This document shows, in pieces, positions 1 to 6,079 of a stretch of 6,079 nucleotides of DNA. Made by a program: the position numbers and the translations under genes. Source of the DNA: Armatimonadota bacterium (GTDB lineage Bacteria; Armatimonadota; UBA5829); the NCBI GenBank assembly GCA_026415535.1, contig JAOAGX010000144.1:1-6079 (forward strand). Reading direction: 5' to 3'. How positions within the stretch are numbered: the stretch's first letter is position 1; each line of letters begins with the position of its first letter. The notes under the pieces are model-generated. The model ran no database searches and was not told the DNA's origin. It was given only the letters and a program-made list of their open reading frames with translations.

Positions 1-84
1 TCGTGTTACCCTGAGCGCAACTCATGTCATCCTTAGCGCAGCTCGTGTTACCCTGAGCGCAACTCATGTCATCCTGAGCGCAGC
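1..84. repeat. Tandem array of four 21-bp units
   Basis: Four head-to-tail 21-bp units occupy 1-21, 22-42, 43-63 and 64-84. Each begins TCRTGT and ends AGCGCARC around a core of the type YAYCCTGAGCGC. Units alternate between two versions: units 1 and 3 are identical, and units 2 and 4 differ at one base (T at 34, G at 76). The array can therefore also be read as two copies of a 42-bp repeat with one mismatch. The two versions match at 17 of 21 positions. The array touches the window edge and may continue to the left. It lies past the end of the kinase gene in non-coding DNA. Function is unknown. Confidence 0.9.
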
Positions 85-93
85 GAAGGATCT
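68..93. repeat. Dispersed-type intergenic repeat, imperfect palindrome
   Basis: The last tandem unit continues into GAAGGATCT, giving a longer element with the core CCTGAGCGCAGCGAAGGATC. Its ends form a short inverted repeat (ATCCT at 71-75, AGGAT at 87-91) around a GC-rich middle. From memory, elements of this form are scattered between genes in many environmental bacterial genomes. Only one full copy is visible here, so dispersal in this genome is inference. The three preceding units lack the GAAGGATCT tail, so they look like internal duplications of the left part of this element. Confidence 0.6.
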
Positions 94-236
94 AGTCGCC
101 AAATCTAGATACTTTGCCAAGTCCAAAACAACAACACATTGCAGCCAAGTGTTCGCTTGCCGAGCTACAGGCGATTTCAAACGCCGAGGGATCTCCCAAC
201 AATTACAAGTCGATTTCCAACCGGCGGCATCGCCAT
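94..236. other. Short intergenic stretch without recognisable gene or terminator
   Basis: These 143 bases lie between the repeat array and the kinase stop codon. Only small inverted repeats are visible: GGCG/CGCC pairs near 172-185 and 222-233, and GGGA/TCCC near 188-198. None is followed by a T-run on the minus strand, so I cannot name a rho-independent terminator for the kinase transcript. Confidence 0.5.
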
Positions 237-2492
237 TTATTCTTCCGATGCCTTGAGCTTCGGAATGTTGAGCGTGAAGGCAGTTCCGACGCCTAGCTTG
301 CTCGACACCACCAATGTTGCTCCGAGAAGTTCGACCATATTTGCCACAATTGCCAGCCCAAGGCCGAACCCACTCGGCTTGCTGCTTCGAGGGCGATCGA
401 CTTGGTGGAATTGATCGAATATTTTGTGCAGGTGCTTGGCTGGAATACCAATACCGGTATCAGCAACGATTATCTCGACACCAGAATTTGTGGGTGTAAC
501 TCGCACCTCAACTTGTCCCTGTGGAGTGAACTTGACAGCATTCGAGAGCAAATTATTCAGTATGGTAATGATCTTCTCCTCGTCGTATAAGCCCGCTCGG
601 TCCGGGCCGTCGATCAGAAGCTCGACTTTAACACCTCTCCTCGTAGCTTGAGGCATGACCGAAGAAACAGCCTTCTCGGCGATCGAACTAGGTTTGCACA
701 CTTTAGGTCTAAGTGCAACCTCGCCGCTCCTGAGACGCGACATCTCAAGTAGGCTGGTTACCAAGTCGAGCAAGCTCTCGGAGCCAACGAGCACCTTCCG
801 CAACATTGATTCCTGGGCTTCGTTCAACGGGCCGGCAAGTCCCTCGAGCAACATCTCGACATATCCTTTGACGGCCGTCATTGGGGTTCTGATCTCGTGA
901 GTGACGTTGTTTATAAACTCGCGCTGAACCCGATATGCTCTTTCCAGCTCCGCATGGGCCTTGCGGAGTCGATCCTCTGCAATGCGCCGCTCCGTGATGT
1001 CCCGGACAACACTTACCACTAAGTGAACCTTCCCGTCGCGAATGATGGGTGACCAAGAATGAGAAGCCCAAAGTATATCGCCTGATTTGGTGATAAACCT
1101 AAACTCAAAGTCGGATCGGCTTTCACCCGCAAAACCATCTTTGATAGCTTGGGCCACAGCCTCTCTGTCGTCCGGATGAATGATGTCGAGGGTCAGCTCG
1201 GGCACTTCCTCCGGTGAATACCCGAGCATTCTCTCGATCGCAGGACTAACGTAGACTATCTTGCCCCCCGGAGCAGCTAGCATTATCATGTCGTGGCTGT
1301 TTTCAACGATGCTTCTATACTTCTCCTCGCTCTCTCGCAAAGCTTGTTCAGCCTTTTTGAGCTCTGTCACGTCAAGTGATATGATCGCAACCCTGGAAAC
1401 CTTGCCGTTCTCGCCCAGCACTGGGCAAAGATAGTGTGCATAGCTGATACCTTCGCGCTCATCTTCAAACCGCATGGGTTGCCCGGTGCGAACGACCTGC
1501 TTGAATTTCTCACACCTCTGCTTCAGCACTTCGTCAAACGCCATGGACGGTGCGTCTGCTCCAACCAGTTCATCCACGCTCTTGCCAACCCTCCGGGCTA
1601 AGGTCTCGTTGACCATTAGGATCTTACCTCCTGCCTCCAAAAGCATCGCAGGGTGATCAATTGAGTCGACAAAGGTCCGCAGCGAAGCCTCGCTATCCCG
1701 CAGGGCCTCTTCGTTTCGTATGCGATCGGTTACATCTAAAAACACTGCCACAACACCGCTGCGAGCTGTGCCCCCAACCCGAATCGGCCTCCAAGATATC
1801 GACATCCATCTTCTCTCGCCGTCCTTGCGAACGATCTGCGCGAGATAATCGCTTACAGAAGCGCCCTTCCTTACTGCTTTTCGATACGCAACCCGCAAAG
1901 GATCGTTTTTCGCAACAAAGGGCCAAGCGCTTCCCATGAGCTCGTCCAGCGAATAGCCTGTGAGTGCAGACATTTGTTGATTGGCGTAGAAAATGCGTCC
2001 TTTGGCATCCTCCATCAGCACGCCCGCGGGAATGGTCTCAGCTAGCGTTCTGTACAGTTTTTCCGACTCCCTTAGGGCATCGAGATCCTTTTCCCACTCG
2101 CTTACATCGTTCACCGCAACGATTGTGATGTTTGGGTCGTCAGTCCAGGCGATTACCCCGGCTTCAATGCGAAATTGCTCGCCGCCTTTCTTGATAGCAG
2201 TATAAAGCTGTGGTTCAAGGGTAGGCTTGCCAGCGGCGCGCTCCGCAGCAGCCTGGAAAGACTCGGGGGTCAGCAACGCAGAGACGGACAACCCAACCAT
2301 CTCATCGGGACTGTCATAGCCAAACAATCGCACTGCCGCCTCGTTTGCCTCAACAATCGTCTCGCCGACAAGCAAGGCCATCGCATCGCGTTTGTTGTTG
2401 AGGATAAAGTCCCTCAGCACTTGGGGAATCTGCGGGCTGGTTGAGGGTGGATTCTCAGAGCGACGCTTAACAGTTTGCCTAGCGTTAGACAT
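237..2492 (-). CDS. Cytosolic sensor histidine kinase with four PAS domains
   Basis: This protein probably senses a signal through its PAS domains, autophosphorylates on histidine and passes the phosphate to a response regulator not present in the window. With the ATG at 2492 it has 751 residues. PAS domains lie near residues 27-135, 144-262, 270-382 and 390-507, joined by short helices of the DVT-E/D-R-EEALR-SE type. The HisKA domain follows, with the phospho-acceptor His532 in THEIRTP. The ExxT after the histidine (Glu533, Thr536) fits a kinase that can also act as phosphatase. The ATPase domain shows its N-box (Asn651 in LLSNAVKF), G1 box DTGIGIP (678-684) and G2 box GFGLGLA (708-714). No signal peptide, membrane helix or receiver domain is seen. 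An in-frame TTG at 2531 would add 13 residues (VRTFCSICTRGA region), but it lies 2 nt from the leuS stop and has no ribosome site. The ATG is preferred although its own site is also weak. The gene begins 41 nt after leuS, with no clear terminator or promoter between, so cotranscription is likely. The ligand is unknown. Confidence 0.95.
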   Translation of the reverse strand: MSNARQTVKRRSENPPSTSPQIPQVLRDFILNNKRDAMALLVGETIVEANEAAVRLFGYDSPDEMVGLSVSALLTPESFQAAAERAAGKPTLEPQLYTAIKKGGEQFRIEAGVIAWTDDPNITIVAVNDVSEWEKDLDALRESEKLYRTLAETIPAGVLMEDAKGRIFYANQQMSALTGYSLDELMGSAWPFVAKNDPLRVAYRKAVRKGASVSDYLAQIVRKDGERRWMSISWRPIRVGGTARSGVVAVFLDVTDRIRNEEALRDSEASLRTFVDSIDHPAMLLEAGGKILMVNETLARRVGKSVDELVGADAPSMAFDEVLKQRCEKFKQVVRTGQPMRFEDEREGISYAHYLCPVLGENGKVSRVAIISLDVTELKKAEQALRESEEKYRSIVENSHDMIMLAAPGGKIVYVSPAIERMLGYSPEEVPELTLDIIHPDDREAVAQAIKDGFAGESRSDFEFRFITKSGDILWASHSWSPIIRDGKVHLVVSVVRDITERRIAEDRLRKAHAELERAYRVQREFINNVTHEIRTPMTAVKGYVEMLLEGLAGPLNEAQESMLRKVLVGSESLLDLVTSLLEMSRLRSGEVALRPKVCKPSSIAEKAVSSVMPQATRRGVKVELLIDGPDRAGLYDEEKIITILNNLLSNAVKFTPQGQVEVRVTPTNSGVEIIVADTGIGIPAKHLHKIFDQFHQVDRPRSSKPSGFGLGLAIVANMVELLGATLVVSSKLGVGTAFTLNIPKLKASEE

Positions 2493-2533
2493 AGCGCCAC
2501 GTGTACAAATAGAACAAAAAGTCCGTACCAAGA

Positions 2534-5500
2534 TCAGCCGGCGACGATGTTTACCAGCTTGCCCTTTACGACTATTACCTTTTTCACAGTCTTCCCGACC
2601 AGATCAGCCCTAACGCGTTCGGAAGACAGCGCAGCCGACTTCAGTGTTTCCTCGTCGGCATCAGCAGGGACAACCATGCGGTCGCGCACTTTGCCGTTTA
2701 CTTGTGCGACTATTTCGACTTCGTCAGCCTTAGCCACGTCTGGGTCGTATTCAGGCCACGGCTGTTCCAGAGTGAACCCTCTTTTGCCTAGTGTCTCCCA
2801 CAGCTCGTCTGCTATGTGAGGGACCATCGGAGAAAGCAGCAACACCAGGTTCTCAACAGCCTCATCCATCGCTGCGCAGGAGGCTTCACTTGCAGATCTT
2901 CCTTCGGCAAGTTCGGGAAGCGCAGCATACATCTCGTTCACCAATTCCATCAACGCGGCCACCGCCGTGTTGAACGCAAACTGCTCAATATCCTCGCCAA
3001 CCTTGCGAATGGTCTGATGCGTCTTGCGGCGAAGGGGTTTCGCGATCGGGTCATCTACCGAGTTGGATATGGAGCTTCGCCATTCGGGGTTAAAGCGGTC
3101 AGCCCAATCATTCACCAGCCGCCACACCCGACCCATAAACCGGTACGCCCCCTTCATCCCTTCCTCGCTCCATTGGACAGTGTCCTCGAACGGCGCAACG
3201 AAAAGCTCGTATGTTCGAAGCGCATCAGCTCCATACTGCTCGGCCATAGCATCGGGGGTCACCACGTTGCGCTTCGACTTGGACATTTTGACCCACTTCC
3301 AGATGATCTTATCTGACGGGAGTTTCTCAGCCTCTTCAGGCGTAAGGGCGATAAGGTCGCGCTCGGTTTCGTCCTCATCGGCTTCTTCGTCGAGGGTTTC
3401 TCCGGCCTCCATCGTGCGATGAGGAGTATAAGCGAGAACCATCCCCTGGTTCATAAGTTTCGCAAAAGGTTCTACGAATGGAACAAGCCCCGCATCATAC
3501 AGGACTTTGGTCCAGAACCGTGCGTACAACAGATGCATCACGGCATGCTCGGCCCCTCCCACGTAAAGGTCTACTGGAAGCCAATAGGCCGCCAAGTCCT
3601 TGTCAAAAGGAGCGGTGTCCAGATGAGGGCTAACGTATCTCAGAAAGTACCAGCTCGAACATGCAAACCCGCCCATAGTGTCGGTTTCGCGCCTCGCTGC
3701 TGAACCGCACGTAGGACAGGCAACGTTAACGAACTCGGGAATCGCGGCCAATGGTGATTCCCCACTTCCCGTCGGCTCATAGTGCTCGACGTCGGGTAGC
3801 AACACCGGTAGGTCCTCCTCTGGGACTGGGACCTCTCCGCACTTGGGGCAGTGTATGATCGGTATTGGCGCACCCCAGTAGCGTTGTCGTGAAATGAGCC
3901 AATCGCGCAACTTGTAGTTGACCGCGAACTTGCCGCGGCCTGTTTTTTCGAGCCATTCGGTGACCTGTCTCTTGGCGGTTGCTCCAGGCGTGCCGGAAAA
4001 CTCACCTGAGTTGATCATATCGCCGTATTCGGCGTGGAAGAGAGCATCTCGATAGAACGGTTCGCGCGCAAGAAGCTCCATCAGGGTGCGAATGTCGTCG
4101 AGCGACGGCGCGCGTTCCCTGATCATCGAAAGTATTTCGCGCTCGGACTCGTGCGAGTCGAACGGAACCACACCGCGATTGGCAAAGATAAAGGCCCACC
4201 TTTTACCGACTATTTCGATCCACGCCTCGTTATTGGAAAGATAACCGCAGGCGATGTCCATATACCTGTCGATTTGCTCATCGCCGCGTAGCGTAATGTA
4301 GAAAAAGCTGTCCCTATATTCGAACTCTATACCTGCGCCGCCGAGTTCCTCGGCGAAACCCTCTTCGACAATTTCATCAAACACGCGGCTCTTTGCGAGG
4401 CCGTCGATGCGGTCGATCACTGGTATGATCGGAATGCCGAACTTGAGCGCGAACTCAAAATCGCGCTCGTCGTGAGCCGGCACGGACATAATCGCACCGG
4501 TTCCATAGCCCATCATTACATAGTCGGATATCCAGATTGGTATGCGACGGTCGTTGACGGGGTTGATCGCATAAGAACCAATGAAGACACCGGTCTTTTC
4601 CTTTTCTGTTGACTGCCGTTCTATGGCAGTTTCGCGCTGCGCCAGTTTTTTGTACTCTTCGACTTCGGTGCGCCTGTCTGGTGTGGTAAGCTTGTCAACT
4701 AGTGGATGTTCCGGCGCGAGCACCATAAACGTCGCACCCCAGAGTGTATCTGGACGGGTCGTGTAGACCACAATTTCGTCACCGTGCTCGGACGTGAACA
4801 CAACCTCGGCACCCTCGCTTCGCCCAATCCAGTTCCTTTGCATCGACTTTATCGATTCGGGCCAGTCAATTGTGTCCAGGTCGTCGATGAGGCGGTCGGC
4901 ATAGTTCGTGATCTTGAAAAACCACTGCGGGAGGTCGCGCTTCTCAATGAACGAGCTGCAGCGCCAACACTTGCCATCCTTTACCTCCTCGTTGGCGAGC
5001 ACAGTTGCGCATGAAGGACACCAGTTGGCCGGCGACATCGCCCGATAGGCCAAACCGCGCTTGTACAGAAGTAGAAAGAACCACTGCGTCCACTTGTAGT
5101 AGTCTGGCGAGGATGAGTTGATCTCGCGGGACCAATCGTAGCCGATGCCGATGAGGTCCATCTGGCGTTTGTAGTTTGCAATGTATTGGGGAACCGTGCG
5201 CTTAGGATGGCTTCTCTGCTTGATGGCTTCGTTTTCCGCAGGGAGTCCGAAGGCGTCCCATCCCATCGGATGAAGGACATTAAAGCCCTTCATTCGCTTG
5301 TAGCGACAGGCGACGTCCGTTGGTATATAGTTGCGGCAATGGCCGACTGAGAGTCCGGCCCCGCTTGGATACGGGAAGAAATCGAGGCCGTAGAACTTGG
5401 GTTTGTCGGTCGTATCAAGTGTGCGGAACAGGTCGGCTTCTTTCCATCTGGCCTGCCATTTTCTCTCAATCTGGGTGAAGTCGTACTTGCGATCAGCCAT
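2534..5500 (-). CDS. leuS: Leucyl-tRNA synthetase with an enlarged editing region
   Basis: This class I aminoacyl-tRNA synthetase attaches leucine to tRNA-Leu in the cytoplasm and hydrolyses mischarged tRNA. The order matches bacterial LeuRS: catalytic start FFPYPSGAGLSVGHCRNY (41-58; the HIGH motif reads SVGH, 51-54), HPMGWDAFGLPAEN (77-90), and a zinc ribbon with Cys161, 164, 178 and 181. The CP1 editing domain follows with YTTRPDT (246-252) and GTGAIMSVPAHDERD (333-347). Thr247, Thr248, Thr252 and Asp347 match the known editing residues. Next come LRDWLISRQRYWG (531-543), a second Cys pair set (551/554 and 595/598), KMSKS (738-742), the anticodon-binding helices and a C-terminal domain ending KLVNIVAG. 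At 988 residues it is longer than the usual 800-870. Most of the excess is an insertion at about 365-490, plus an acidic stretch before KMSKS. The ATG start fits the family N-terminus (KYDFTQIERKWQ); upstream there is only a weak GGGG 6 nt away (5507-5510). Transcription probably starts at the consensus promoter at 5597-5625. Identity is certain; the role of the inserts is not known. Confidence 0.99.
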   Translation of the reverse strand: MADRKYDFTQIERKWQARWKEADLFRTLDTTDKPKFYGLDFFPYPSGAGLSVGHCRNYIPTDVACRYKRMKGFNVLHPMGWDAFGLPAENEAIKQRSHPKRTVPQYIANYKRQMDLIGIGYDWSREINSSSPDYYKWTQWFFLLLYKRGLAYRAMSPANWCPSCATVLANEEVKDGKCWRCSSFIEKRDLPQWFFKITNYADRLIDDLDTIDWPESIKSMQRNWIGRSEGAEVVFTSEHGDEIVVYTTRPDTLWGATFMVLAPEHPLVDKLTTPDRRTEVEEYKKLAQRETAIERQSTEKEKTGVFIGSYAINPVNDRRIPIWISDYVMMGYGTGAIMSVPAHDERDFEFALKFGIPIIPVIDRIDGLAKSRVFDEIVEEGFAEELGGAGIEFEYRDSFFYITLRGDEQIDRYMDIACGYLSNNEAWIEIVGKRWAFIFANRGVVPFDSHESEREILSMIRERAPSLDDIRTLMELLAREPFYRDALFHAEYGDMINSGEFSGTPGATAKRQVTEWLEKTGRGKFAVNYKLRDWLISRQRYWGAPIPIIHCPKCGEVPVPEEDLPVLLPDVEHYEPTGSGESPLAAIPEFVNVACPTCGSAARRETDTMGGFACSSWYFLRYVSPHLDTAPFDKDLAAYWLPVDLYVGGAEHAVMHLLYARFWTKVLYDAGLVPFVEPFAKLMNQGMVLAYTPHRTMEAGETLDEEADEDETERDLIALTPEEAEKLPSDKIIWKWVKMSKSKRNVVTPDAMAEQYGADALRTYELFVAPFEDTVQWSEEGMKGAYRFMGRVWRLVNDWADRFNPEWRSSISNSVDDPIAKPLRRKTHQTIRKVGEDIEQFAFNTAVAALMELVNEMYAALPELAEGRSASEASCAAMDEAVENLVLLLSPMVPHIADELWETLGKRGFTLEQPWPEYDPDVAKADEVEIVAQVNGKVRDRMVVPADADEETLKSAALSSERVRADLVGKTVKKVIVVKGKLVNIVAG
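4031..4408 (-). other. LeuRS-internal extra segment at the end of the editing domain
   Basis: In ordinary bacterial LeuRS only about 15-20 residues separate the strand after the editing aspartates (here FGIPIIPVI, 354-362) from the NSGEF motif (497-501). Here about 130 residues lie between them, so roughly 110 are extra. The segment is in frame, with no stop and no obvious change in base use. It looks like a folded alpha/beta piece: strand-like DSFFYITL (397-404), AWIEIVGKRWAFIFANRGVVPF (426-447, aromatic-rich), then the helices ESEREILSMIRERA and LDDIRTLMELLA, ending near FYRDALFHAEYG. I do not recognise the fold. It could be a lineage-typical LeuRS insertion or a domain borrowed from another protein. 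Confidence 0.75.
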
Positions 5501-5533
5501 CGTCTACCCCGCAGTATGCAACCTAAACGGCAA

Positions 5534-5565
5534 ACGGAACCGCCCCGACACTCGGGGAGTTCCGT
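5534..5565 (-). promoter_or_regulatory. Strong hairpin in the leuS leader, possible attenuator
   Basis: In the minus-strand transcript ACGGAAC (5565-5559) pairs with GTTCCGT (5540-5534). After a small uneven internal loop (T against CG), CCCCGA (5557-5552) pairs with TCGGGG (5548-5543), closing a GTG loop. That is 13 base pairs in total. The stem is followed by TTTGCCGTTT, a broken T-run, so it is a poor but possible intrinsic terminator. It sits between the predicted transcription start near 5590 and the leuS ATG. It could act as an attenuator, an RNA-stability stem, or the terminator for read-through from the upstream DUF4091 gene. The structure is seen directly; the role is inference. Confidence 0.6.
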
Positions 5566-5596
5566 CGGCCCTCAAACCAATCCACCGCTTTACTTG

Positions 5597-5625
5597 ATTA
5601 TAGACGCTGAGAGAAAGGGTGTCAA
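5597..5625 (-). promoter_or_regulatory. Consensus sigma-70 promoter for leuS
   Basis: On the minus strand TTGACA (5625-5620) and TATAAT (5602-5597) are separated by exactly 17 bp, a perfect match to the housekeeping sigma-factor consensus. It lies in the gap between the DUF4091 stop and the leuS start and faces leuS. The start of transcription would fall near 5590, giving a leader of about 90 nt. No extended -10 TGn is seen. Confidence 0.85.
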
Positions 5626-5660
5626 GGAAGTCGTATGGTTGATATCCGATATAGGCGTCG

Positions 5661-6079
5661 TCATTTCAAGGCTTCAATGGCTTTGGCGACTTGTTCCCGT
5701 GCGGATTCCAACTTCGCCGGGTCGCGCGTATATTCGGTGCGAGACTTGGCTAAAGAATCTACCAATGCAAGTGCCCTCTTGGCCTTTTCGGCGGCGGGAC
5801 CCGGTTTGGACTTAGCCAATCTATCTTTGAGTATGACGAAGTAATCGAAATCCTCAACACCGTCGCGGATTACTTCCCATCGAATCGAGGGCACAGGACC
5901 GCTGTCAACAAACTTGGTTGACGGCTTGCGGACTGGCGGATAAAGCAGTCGGCCGTCGCCATTACCCCACGAACCTTTGCCGTCAGGAGTGCGGCTGTCT
6001 GGAGTTCTCCAAGGGTTTTCGGGCCAGTAGGTAGTGTTCCAGTACAAGATGCCATTTAATCCGTATCGCCACGTGATCC
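5661..6079 (-). CDS. DUF4091 (GH123-like) protein, C-terminal fragment
   Basis: This is the last 139 codons or so of a larger gene whose start lies beyond the right edge. The frame stays open to the last base; the TTG at 6047 is an internal leucine, not a start. The visible part begins ITWRYGLNGILYWNTTYW, then has NPWRTP, GDGRLLYPP and VPSIRWEVIRDGVEDFDYF. This series is the typical end of DUF4091 domains: W-x-x-Gx-GxLYW, then GDG-x-L-x-YP, then PSIR-x-E-x-xRDG-x-ED-x-x-Y. A charged helical tail ends in AIEALK. DUF4091 resembles the catalytic domain of GH123 N-acetyl-beta-galactosaminidases, so a role in glycan breakdown is likely. The catalytic residues are not in view and the substrate cannot be named. 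No terminator is evident between its stop and the leuS promoter. It is probably functionally unrelated to leuS. Confidence 0.88.
   Translation of the reverse strand, partial: ITWRYGLNGILYWNTTYWPENPWRTPDSRTPDGKGSWGNGDGRLLYPPVRKPSTKFVDSGPVPSIRWEVIRDGVEDFDYFVILKDRLAKSKPGPAAEKAKRALALVDSLAKSRTEYTRDPAKLESAREQVAKAIEALK

Noticed and set aside
1..91. Seven-residue repeat peptide on the minus strand through the tandem array (CAQDDMS/CAQGNTS type)
   Set aside because: The 21-bp unit is a multiple of three, so one frame stays open automatically. There is no ribosome site and a stop lies at its front (92-94). The opposite frame is broken by TAG created by the T at 34.
139..414. Plus-strand reading frame over the kinase 3' end
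   Set aside because: It is a shadow of the kinase gene, with low-complexity composition and no recognisable motif or ribosome site. The other plus-strand frames over leuS and the kinase are rejected for the same reason.
2496..2531. Possible promoter or terminator between leuS and the kinase (TTGGTA, ACTTTTTG)
   Set aside because: No acceptable -10 box lies at the right distance from TTGGTA, and the T-run is not preceded by a stable stem.
5523..5585. Short GTG-started reading frame of 20 codons in the leuS leader, ending in TAG
   Set aside because: It has no leucine codons, so it does not fit a leucine attenuation peptide. It would start only about 5 nt after the predicted transcript start and has no ribosome site. 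It overlaps the hairpin by chance.
5501..5590. T-box riboswitch in front of leuS
   Set aside because: The leader is only about 90 nt and has no AGGGTGGNACCGCG-type antiterminator sequence or specifier-loop stem.
5661..6047. Taking TTG at 6047 as the start of a complete 128-residue protein
   Set aside because: The frame continues open to the window edge, and the residues before the TTG (ITWRYGLNGI) belong to the DUF4091 pattern, so the gene is cut by the window.

Overview
The window carries three genes, all reading leftward on the minus strand. In transcription order they are the 3' end of a DUF4091 (GH123-like) carbohydrate-active protein at the right edge, a complete leucyl-tRNA synthetase gene (leuS), and a soluble sensor histidine kinase with four PAS domains. 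Left of the kinase is a short intergenic stretch with a 21-bp tandem repeat at the window edge. The plus strand has no convincing gene. Base composition is moderate, roughly half G+C by eye. The combination of a DUF4091 protein, a multi-PAS cytosolic kinase and dispersed CCTGAGCGCAGCGAAGGATC-type repeats suggests an environmental bacterium, perhaps from Armatimonadota, Planctomycetota or Chloroflexota. That placement is inference with low confidence.

Right part (5501-6079): the DUF4091 gene is cut by the window end and stops at 5661. The 160-bp gap before leuS holds a textbook sigma-70 promoter on the minus strand (TTGACA, 17 bp, TATAAT). About 90 nt of leader follow, containing a strong two-part hairpin. 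leuS therefore probably has its own promoter and does not depend on the DUF4091 gene.

Middle (2534-5500): leuS encodes a 988-residue enzyme, longer than the usual 800-870. It keeps KMSKS, the editing-site threonines and aspartates, and two zinc-ribbon CxxC pairs. It differs in three ways: an extra segment of about 110 residues at the exit of the CP1 editing domain, a very acidic insert just before KMSKS, and SVGH in place of a histidine-initiated HIGH motif.

Left part (1-2492): the kinase gene starts 41 nt after leuS with no evident terminator between them, so the two are probably cotranscribed. No partner response regulator lies in the window. The region is mostly ordinary housekeeping and regulatory DNA. 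The most interesting items are the LeuRS insertion, the tandem repeat array, and the leuS promoter and leader. I see no new multi-gene system here.
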